Source: Cytophagales bacterium (GTDB taxonomy: Bacteria; Bacteroidota; Bacteroidia; Cytophagales; UBA9547). Taken from it: a DNA stretch of 40,534 bases. The notes beneath the pieces were generated by a model, which was given only the letters and a program-made list of their open reading frames with translations, had not been told where the DNA came from and ran no database searches. A program made the position numbers and the translations under genes. The stretch is taken from contig JACMRH010000519.1 of assembly GCA_014376535.1 (NCBI GenBank), positions 1 through 40,534 on the forward strand, given 5' to 3'. Position 1 is the first letter of the stretch. The number at the start of each line of letters is the position of its first letter. Below are positions 34,739 through 40,534 of the stretch, piece after piece.

Positions 34739-36136
34739 TTAATACTTGTAATCAAGTATCCCATTACTATTTAATAAGTTATCCTTTACTTTTAACAAAT
34801 CAGTTTCCGGATCAATGATCAATTGCGAAGGTTTCCCATTCATTGTTACGTAGCACTCGCAGTAAATGGAAATATCTTTCATTCCGGTTGCCTCAAAAGT
34901 GTTACCTAAATAATGGGCATATTGAAGCATCATGTCAGGCTGAAAGGACATTTGCTTTTCCTGATGTTGATTTAAGTATTGTGAATTATCAACATCAAAT
35001 TCCGATCCGTTTAAGTTGTTTTTTATTCGAAAGGTTGCAGTTCCGGCCTTTTCAACTAACATTACCCTCCAGGAAAATCGATAACCATTTTCGGTCCACA
35101 GCAAATTACCTGGATATAAAAGATATCTGAACGGCAATAATAATTGAATTGAAATGTAGATTGATATTAATATCGTTGTGAGTTGTGCGTTGTGAGTTGT
35201 GAGTTGTAATTCAGTTGTAAGTTGTGAGTTGGGGGTTGTGAGTTGGGGGTTTTGTTTGATTTCTCTTAAATTCAATGAATTTCGAAAAACAGAAATCACT
35301 TTTTTATGAAAGTTCTCTGAAAAAAAGATGAGAGTACATAAACTCATTACCAAGGGAAAAACTCCAATCTGAAAAAAATAACCAGTAATTCCGTGAAAAA
35401 TCAAAAGAAAAATGTAAGCAGGCAACCTTGTTCTTCTATATAAAAGCAAGAATGGAATAAACAAGTCATACGCCATTCCAACCCAGGCAAACACATAAAC
35501 CACCAAGACTTTTGTGAAGATGTATCCAATAAAAGGAAAATCACTCTGGGCAGGCAACCAAAGTTTCAACGGCATGGCCTCTACCAACCAACTAAAATTT
35601 ATTTTGGCAATTCCAGCAAAAAAATAGACACAGCTTATCTGAAATTTGAGGATGTTAATTGCCCACGCAGAAAAATCTTCTTTTAATATATCAGGATTTC
35701 TTAAAACATCAATTGAAAAATTTCTATTTGCCGGCAAAAAACACATTAAAAATGCTACCAGACTTACAAAATAATAGTGATTCAGATAATAAGTCTTGTC
35801 TATTAGTTCAACATAAGTGAAGGCCAGAAAAAATAGAACTGTTGAGATTCTGTAATATAGACCAACCATGATTGCAAGGGAAGTCAATATCATTACAATA
35901 AAAATTAAATACATTCCTGGTGCCGGCAGCACATGTACCCAGGAAAAACCCCAATAAGAAAAATGAAAAACAGGTTTTAGATATTGCTCCTCGACCCAAC
36001 CTAAGAGCAAAAAGCGTATGGAACTAATACAGGTAACTAATCCGAATAGAACCCTAAACAGGATTAATGGATAAATATTAACTTTTCTGTATAAAAACCG
36101 GTTCAAAAAGTCGATGGATTTGTTAAAGACTTTCAA
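34739..36136 (-). CDS. HTTM domain (vitamin K-dependent gamma-carboxylase-like) membrane protein
   Basis: This 465-residue inner-membrane protein has several helices and the HTTM hallmark LIDKTYYLNHYYFVSL (residues 111-126), in which Lys114 corresponds to the essential Lys of gamma-carboxylase (LDK). Other family elements are LFRVLFGLV, ISCVYFFAGIAKIN and FHGITGYFF. The C-terminal 130 residues are soluble and beta-rich. Residues 296-321 (NPQLTTPNSQLTT...) are encoded by a tandem heptamer repeat that interrupts the protein between helices. The gene start overlaps the di-heme protein gene by 14 bases, so it is the last gene of the imelysin operon. The chemistry performed by bacterial HTTM proteins of such loci is unknown. 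Confidence 0.9.
   Translation of the reverse strand: MKVFNKSIDFLNRFLYRKVNIYPLILFRVLFGLVTCISSIRFLLLGWVEEQYLKPVFHFSYWGFSWVHVLPAPGMYLIFIVMILTSLAIMVGLYYRISTVLFFLAFTYVELIDKTYYLNHYYFVSLVAFLMCFLPANRNFSIDVLRNPDILKEDFSAWAINILKFQISCVYFFAGIAKINFSWLVEAMPLKLWLPAQSDFPFIGYIFTKVLVVYVFAWVGMAYDLFIPFLLLYRRTRLPAYIFLLIFHGITGYFFQIGVFPLVMSLCTLIFFSENFHKKVISVFRNSLNLREIKQNPQLTTPNSQLTTELQLTTHNAQLTTILISIYISIQLLLPFRYLLYPGNLLWTENGYRFSWRVMLVEKAGTATFRIKNNLNGSEFDVDNSQYLNQHQEKQMSFQPDMMLQYAHYLGNTFEATGMKDISIYCECYVTMNGKPSQLIIDPETDLLKVKDNLLNSNGILDYKY
35175..35255. repeat. heptanucleotide tandem repeat inside the HTTM gene
   Basis: The plus strand shows about eleven units of the type GTTGTGA: GTTGTGA, GTTGTGC, GTTGTGA, GTTGTGA, GTTGTAA, then four bases TTCA, then GTTGTAA, GTTGTGA, GTTGGGG, GTTGTGA, GTTGGGG and a decayed GTTTTGT. 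On the coding (minus) strand three units give seven codons, which explains the period QLTT-x3. The total of 81 bases keeps the frame open; a gain or loss of one or two units would shift it. Confidence 0.9.
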
Positions 36137-37547
36137 GGAACTTAATAAGGTTATCTCTATCCAGTTTGTTAAGCCTGGTATATTTCATTTTAGCCTGTTC
36201 TGCTTCTCCACCATGCCATAATATTGCTTCTTCCAGATTACGGGCCCGGCCATCATGAAGAAAAAATGTGTGGTTGTTTACGGTTTTAATTAATCCAATT
36301 CCCCACAAAGGTGGAGTTCTCCATTCAGATTTTGAAGCCAGAAAATCAGTTCTCCCGTCGGCAAGGCCTTCACCCATATCGTGAAGTAACAGATCTGTAA
36401 AAGGTCGTATAGTCTGATTTGCCATTTCTGGAAATACTGCATCTTTCCCAGTAACCATTTTAGGAGTATGGCAAAGATGACAACCTAATTCATTAAATAA
36501 AGTCTTTCCTGATAACACATTCTGCTCTTTCCAGTTTCTTCTGGCAGGCACAGATAAAGTCTGGCAGTAAAAAACTATTTTCTTTAAAATAGAATCTTGA
36601 ATCTCCGGCTTCCCTCCTGAGGGAATTGTATCAAAAAGTGCTTTAGATTTTCCTTTTAAATTTTCGTACTGAAAAATTGAGGATGTTATCCCCATATCTC
36701 CATTGAATGCACCTGAGGTTTGCTGCAACAAATTTGGTTGATTCGCTTTCCAGCCAAATCTGCCCAAGGTTTTTGTCAGCAAAGTGGCATTCCAAACATA
36801 ATTGGCCCTGCCAGATATACCATCTGCGTTTACATCGTAAGGATCTGCCGAAGAAAGAATTAAAGATTCTTCTACAGCCTCAAGTAAGCCTAGTCCAGGC
36901 AATTGGGGTGCTACGCGGGGAGAAATTAAAATATTGCCCGGGTTTCCATAGGCAAAATCCAAAATAGTATATGTTGGATTTCGTAACGAATATGATGTTC
37001 CATCACTATATTTTCCAGGAATTTCAGTATATGTGATAAATGGTTTCCCTTCTGGGATTACTCCCGGAATAGCTTTGTCATTCAACTGATCGCCGTAATC
37101 AGGAACATCAACAGGTTCGCCATGAATACCTTCTCCAGGTAGGCTTATTCTCAGCAACATTGAGGTAAACTCACTTTCCCCTTCAATTGGAGGACGTCCT
37201 CTCCCATCAAGTCCGTGACATGTACCGCATGAATTTGCGTTTAACATGGGTCCTAATCCATCCCGTGCACTGGTACTTGAAGGTGCTATTACCCATGGCA
37301 AACGGAAAAATGAATTCCCTACTGAGAAGTCAGCCGACATGCTGGCGGGCATATTGGATAATTGAAAACCAAATGCATCCTTTGAAGTTGAAATAACAGT
37401 TGCACTACCAGCAGATAATTCTTCACCTGGCTCACTTGTCAATCCAACTGGATTAGGACCAGGAGGTACCAAAATTTCTTCAGCGTTCTTTTTCTTACAA
37501 TTCGAAAAAAGGATACATGCTAAAATGAAAATTACACACTTTTTCAT
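36123..37547 (-). CDS. di-heme c-type cytochrome lipoprotein (DUF1111/COG3488, putative thiol oxidoreductase/peroxidase)
   Basis: The 474-residue protein has a lipoprotein signal (ILFSNC, Cys17) and two c-type heme sites: CGTCH at residues 107-111 and CHLCH at 356-360. The C-terminal HDGRARNLEEAILWHGGEAE is characteristic of the COG3488 family, which resembles di-heme peroxidases and is often found with imelysins. It is expected in the periplasm on a membrane anchor, where it could change the redox state of a metal or its ligand; this is inference from context. Its ATG overlaps the stop of the upstream imelysin gene by 4 bases, and its 3' end overlaps the HTTM gene by 14. Confidence 0.93.
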   Translation of the reverse strand: MKKCVIFILACILFSNCKKKNAEEILVPPGPNPVGLTSEPGEELSAGSATVISTSKDAFGFQLSNMPASMSADFSVGNSFFRLPWVIAPSSTSARDGLGPMLNANSCGTCHGLDGRGRPPIEGESEFTSMLLRISLPGEGIHGEPVDVPDYGDQLNDKAIPGVIPEGKPFITYTEIPGKYSDGTSYSLRNPTYTILDFAYGNPGNILISPRVAPQLPGLGLLEAVEESLILSSADPYDVNADGISGRANYVWNATLLTKTLGRFGWKANQPNLLQQTSGAFNGDMGITSSIFQYENLKGKSKALFDTIPSGGKPEIQDSILKKIVFYCQTLSVPARRNWKEQNVLSGKTLFNELGCHLCHTPKMVTGKDAVFPEMANQTIRPFTDLLLHDMGEGLADGRTDFLASKSEWRTPPLWGIGLIKTVNNHTFFLHDGRARNLEEAILWHGGEAEQAKMKYTRLNKLDRDNLIKFLESL

Positions 37548-38707
37548 TTAGCAGATTCAATGGCCAAGGCTGCTTTTTTTAATTCATCGCTAAACCCGAC
37601 CCAAGCCTGGGCAGTATTTTTTATGTGGCCACCCAAATCTGATAAAATAGCCCTGTCAAAGGGAATTCCTATCTGTAATGATTCTGTCACTGCGTTTGAA
37701 ATGTATTGCGTAGCATTTGCATTATATCCAGGATTTAAACGATCAATCAATGTACTCAAGCTTCTTCCTTTGATAAATAATCCATTTTTTCTTTTGTAAA
37801 CACCGAGATAGATATTTTGCATACCTAAAGCATTCGTTACAAGATCTACGTGAGTATTATCGCTAAAACAAGAATGTTCATCTTCCTGATTTTTAGTTTC
37901 AAGAGCCGGAATTATTCTTTCACCACCAAACTCACCTTTACTCATTTTAGAGATACCATCTAACAACAGGAAACAATTGTAATTAAGAGAAACGTTAACA
38001 AGTAAATCAGCTCTATAATTTCCTTTAAACTCTAACCTGACATTAGCTATATCTTGTTTTAACATAAAAACAACCGTTAGCAAATACTGCCGTCTTCTTT
38101 CTGCATTAGGCGCAATAGTATAATCAGTAAAACTTCTTTTGCCTGGACTATCTGTATAAAAATCCTGTCCCCATAACAAAAATTCTATTGCATGGTAGCC
38201 AGTTGTAACTGAAGCATCCCCCAACTTTTCATTAGCCTCACGTAAAGTATTATAATTAATCTCTTTATAGTTGAGCGTATCATTAATGATACCTTTATAA
38301 ACATTAGTGGCTTTGCTACTGTCATACACATAGTCTATATAAGCTTCATCAAGGGGCCAGCCATTTATATAGCTTTCATAATTATCAATTGGTCCTTCCA
38401 CGCCACGATACGCTTCAGTTTGGCCATACATTATTCTTGCTCTTTTCCAGGCATATTTGCAGGCTTCAAATTTTTCTGCAGTTGGTGAATTGCAAAATGC
38501 TTCAATATGAATAGATAAACTATCTACAGTTGAGTAAGCATCTTCATATACCGCATCTCCAATATTCAGGTATGTGTTCAATACCTCTTTTTCCAATAGG
38601 GCAAGTGATTCAGTTTCCGGCGCAGGAGAAGGCGTTTCATCAACACTCTTTTTTTTACAGGAAAACGTTAAAGTTATTCCTAAAATTAATATTATTATAT
38701 ACCTCAT
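37544..38707 (-). CDS. imelysin family lipoprotein (M75, IrpA-like)
   Basis: Imelysins are periplasmic helical-bundle proteins linked to iron uptake. I place the start at the ATG at 38707 (MRYIIILILGITLTFSCKKK, lipobox TFSC with Cys17), giving 387 residues; an in-frame ATG at 38734 would only add nine residues before the signal. The canonical GxHxxE motif is intact: GYHAIE at residues 170-175 (His172, Glu175), within TTGYHAIEFLLWGQD. RGVEGPIDNYESYINGWPLD (101-120) is another family signature. This is the IrpA/COG3487 form. It lies 10 bases after the upstream imelysin gene and overlaps the di-heme gene, so all are translated from one message. Confidence 0.93.
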   Translation of the reverse strand: MRYIIILILGITLTFSCKKKSVDETPSPAPETESLALLEKEVLNTYLNIGDAVYEDAYSTVDSLSIHIEAFCNSPTAEKFEACKYAWKRARIMYGQTEAYRGVEGPIDNYESYINGWPLDEAYIDYVYDSSKATNVYKGIINDTLNYKEINYNTLREANEKLGDASVTTGYHAIEFLLWGQDFYTDSPGKRSFTDYTIAPNAERRRQYLLTVVFMLKQDIANVRLEFKGNYRADLLVNVSLNYNCFLLLDGISKMSKGEFGGERIIPALETKNQEDEHSCFSDNTHVDLVTNALGMQNIYLGVYKRKNGLFIKGRSLSTLIDRLNPGYNANATQYISNAVTESLQIGIPFDRAILSDLGGHIKNTAQAWVGFSDELKKAALAIESAK

Positions 38708-38717
38708 TTTCAAATGA

Positions 38718-39836
38718 TTAATCACCGTCGCCACTTGCGTATGTTATATATACACCTAGAACAGAAACCATTTCTGATTTTATATGCCTTGTAAATTTTT
38801 GCAATTCCAGGTATAATTCCTGAGCCTGTGCCGGATTTGATTTTAGTAATTCGGAGAACCTCCCGGATGGCAATCCATTCAATTTAGTTCTAATAATTTC
38901 AAATTGCTGAACAGTAGCTACTGCGATTTCAGGCCCTCCGCTTGTTTCCAATAAATATTCCTGAAGTCCAGGACCATCATATCCTCTTTTATTTCTTCCG
39001 TACCATAAATTTTCGATTGCATAAAAATTGTTTTTCATACAATCGAAAGAATACCCTGAATAATAAGCTTCAACCTGATTGGAATAAAATACTGGTTGCC
39101 CATTTTGAACCACTCTCCCACTTGGTATTCCAACCTTATAATTTTTCAGGTTTTCATAGTCAACAATTAATTGCTTCATTAATAAAGCTGTAGAGCTTGT
39201 TGCACTTGTACCATTGTTACTAATAAAATCAGACTTATAAGTATGCCAGCCAGCCACAGCGGCATTAGAACGATTTTTCACGTCCATCGCAATTAATTTC
39301 AAATAATTGATCCGATTCGGTGAAGCTTTAAAATTATTTAAAATAGTAGAATCATTATCGTTTAAATCAAAAAGAAGATAATCAAGTGCATTTAGTCCTC
39401 TGCTAGGTAAATCAATATCGTTCAGGTTCTGAAAATTATTTTTTATGAAATTTTCAATTGCTTCAGGATTGGATGGAAAGATATCAATGTAATCTACTTT
39501 AGGAAAGACATCACCTTCCCCAAACTGTTCCAAGGGTGGTCCAAAGCGAATGGCAGAACAATATTGCCAGGCTATAAAAGTAGTTTTCAATTCATTCTGC
39601 AATGAATCTAACCTGCTTTGTGTGGGATTTTGAGAAAATAATAAAGTCACATTGTAAAGATTGTTGGCCGCTGTACTAAAATCTGTCAGAGAAGGGGTGA
39701 TGACATTATCTGAATAATTCACCAACATGGAAGTCCGGTCGAAGTTGTTGGTTTCAACCTTATCTTGCTCTTTCTTTTTACAGGAAAAAGCAAACATCAA
39801 CACACAAACGGCCAACAAACTATTTAATCTCATCAT
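38718..39836 (-). CDS. imelysin family lipoprotein with altered GxHxxE motif
   Basis: The 372-residue protein has a lipoprotein signal ending FAFSC (Cys19) followed by KKKEQDK. The helical imelysin fold is indicated by TTFIAWQYCSAIRFGPPL (about 85-102), the VDYIDIFPSNPEAIENFI segment and RGLNALDYLLFD (146-157). At the position of GxHxxE it reads GLNALD, so His and Glu are replaced by Asn and Asp. It therefore probably binds a different ligand or partner than the neighbouring imelysin. It follows the DUF4856 gene by 17 bases. Two consecutive ATG codons are at the start. Confidence 0.9.
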   Translation of the reverse strand: MMRLNSLLAVCVLMFAFSCKKKEQDKVETNNFDRTSMLVNYSDNVITPSLTDFSTAANNLYNVTLLFSQNPTQSRLDSLQNELKTTFIAWQYCSAIRFGPPLEQFGEGDVFPKVDYIDIFPSNPEAIENFIKNNFQNLNDIDLPSRGLNALDYLLFDLNDNDSTILNNFKASPNRINYLKLIAMDVKNRSNAAVAGWHTYKSDFISNNGTSATSSTALLMKQLIVDYENLKNYKVGIPSGRVVQNGQPVFYSNQVEAYYSGYSFDCMKNNFYAIENLWYGRNKRGYDGPGLQEYLLETSGGPEIAVATVQQFEIIRTKLNGLPSGRFSELLKSNPAQAQELYLELQKFTRHIKSEMVSVLGVYITYASGDGD

Positions 39837-39853
39837 ATAAATAAGTATTTTTA

Positions 39854-40534
39854 TTAAAACGCCTTAGCATCTAATTGATAACTTGTAGCTAAGGAATTAT
39901 AGGCAGTAGCTACTTTAGTTGTATCATTCATTGACCAACTGTTGTTTCCCAAATCAAGAATAATCCCATCAAGAGTTGCAGAATTTATTTTCTTTTCAGG
40001 ATGTGAACGTAATCCCTTAAGAAACCCTATTCCTTCACTAAAAGCACTATTTCGTCTTGTAAGATCAGAATTTATAATATTAAGCCTTGTCCTTCTTAAA
40101 TAAGTAATCGCCATTCCAGCTGCAGTTCTACTCAGTTCAGTACGGATTGTTTGTGCATTTTGTAATATATAAACCTCATCGTTAGCCTCAATCGCAGATC
40201 TGCCATTAATAAATGATAACATAATTTTAGGGACATTTGAACCCAACCTATCATCGTTCGTACCTAAATACTCACCCCAAAAAGGCAATTCTGGCCTTGT
40301 TACTTTGTAATTTATGAAGTCCGGAGTTACTCCCAGGTAGGCAAAAGATTTGTCCCACGTTTGTAGTCTAATTTCTTTAGATTGATTTTTCAAATTATTG
40401 TCAGCTAACAAAACAGAACAGATCTGATAAAGTTGTAGAGATCCCATTAATTGTTTTTCTATCAGTTCGTAAACTGCAATCCCATTGGCATCATACAATT
40501 TGAAAGCCGAGGTTGTGGTAGCTTGTTTTACGCC
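39854..40534 (-). CDS. DUF4856 domain protein, partial (5' end outside window)
   Basis: The frame is open to the window edge, so the N-terminus (and a probable lipoprotein signal) is missing. The visible 226 residues begin GVKQATTTSAFKLYDANG and continue with ELIEKQLMGSLQLYQICSVLL and LQTWDKSFAYLGVTPDF, which fit the DUF4856 family found beside imelysins in Bacteroidetes. The C-terminal half is helical (INGRSAIEANDEVYILQNAQ, SHPEKKINSATLDGIILDLG), like imelysin bundles. A role in metal or heme binding at the cell surface is inferred from the operon. A TTG at 40498-40496 is not the start, because homologous sequence continues upstream. Confidence 0.8.
   Translation of the reverse strand, partial: GVKQATTTSAFKLYDANGIAVYELIEKQLMGSLQLYQICSVLLADNNLKNQSKEIRLQTWDKSFAYLGVTPDFINYKVTRPELPFWGEYLGTNDDRLGSNVPKIMLSFINGRSAIEANDEVYILQNAQTIRTELSRTAAGMAITYLRRTRLNIINSDLTRRNSAFSEGIGFLKGLRSHPEKKINSATLDGIILDLGNNSWSMNDTTKVATAYNSLATSYQLDAKAF

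Noticed and set aside
37544..38707. Imelysin as an active M75 peptidase
   Set aside because: The historical peptidase name is not supported by a known catalytic site; a metal-binding role fits the family and operon better.
1..40534. CRISPR array, prophage or insertion sequence
   Set aside because: No regularly spaced repeats, transposase, integrase or phage structural genes were seen; the only tandem repeat is the heptamer tract at 35175-35255.

Overview
The window reads as chromosomal DNA of a Bacteroidetes bacterium, most likely of the Cytophagia (Cytophaga/Sporocytophaga-like). Several things point there: low GC with AT-rich spacers, few recognisable Shine-Dalgarno sites, promoters matching the Bacteroidetes pattern (TTTG, then TAnnTTTG), the rpmF-plsX-fabH-efp-accB-accC order, OmpA/beta-propeller proteins of the PorE type (a type IX secretion component), and a FecA-type receptor beside imelysin, di-heme and HTTM genes. 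This placement is inferred from gene content only. No phage, insertion sequence, rRNA or CRISPR array was seen.

Layout. (1) 26-5406, plus strand: ribosomal protein bL32, fatty acid/phospholipid synthesis (plsX, fabH, accB, accC), elongation factor P and a bifunctional-nuclease/UVR protein, closed by a perfect hairpin terminator. (2) 5477-9787, minus strand: an alpha/beta hydrolase, a small outer-membrane barrel protein and an AsmA-like protein. (3) 9922-10436, plus strand: a strong promoter, a 28-codon open frame ending in five Cys codons, an unrecognised 89-residue gene and tRNA-Cys. This is the most intriguing part of the window. (4) 10545-16729, minus strand: a tight signalling operon of a CHASE3/GAF hybrid histidine kinase with three receiver domains, CheR, CheB and a receiver-kinase. 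(5) 17231-20964, plus strand: a TSUP permease, an M20 amidohydrolase, a type II toxin-antitoxin pair and an rRNA-methyltransferase-like protein. (6) 20971-25372, minus strand: two tandem PorE-like OmpA proteins. (7) 25478-32056: an RsmI-family methyltransferase, metK, a barrel protein, a membrane metallophosphoesterase and a third PorE-like protein. (8) 32306 to the window end: a FecA-like TonB receptor convergent with a minus-strand operon of DUF4856 protein, two imelysin lipoproteins, a di-heme cytochrome lipoprotein and an HTTM membrane protein. This is probably a metal (iron) acquisition locus.

The main hypothesis from region 3 is a cysteine-sensing attenuation unit. A poly-Cys leader peptide, starting almost at the predicted transcription start, lies upstream of a small gene and of the tRNA-Cys gene itself. 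This would couple Cys-tRNA charging to expression of the unit, possibly including tRNA-Cys. A second notable signal is a heptanucleotide tandem repeat inside the HTTM gene, where a change of copy number would usually shift the reading frame.
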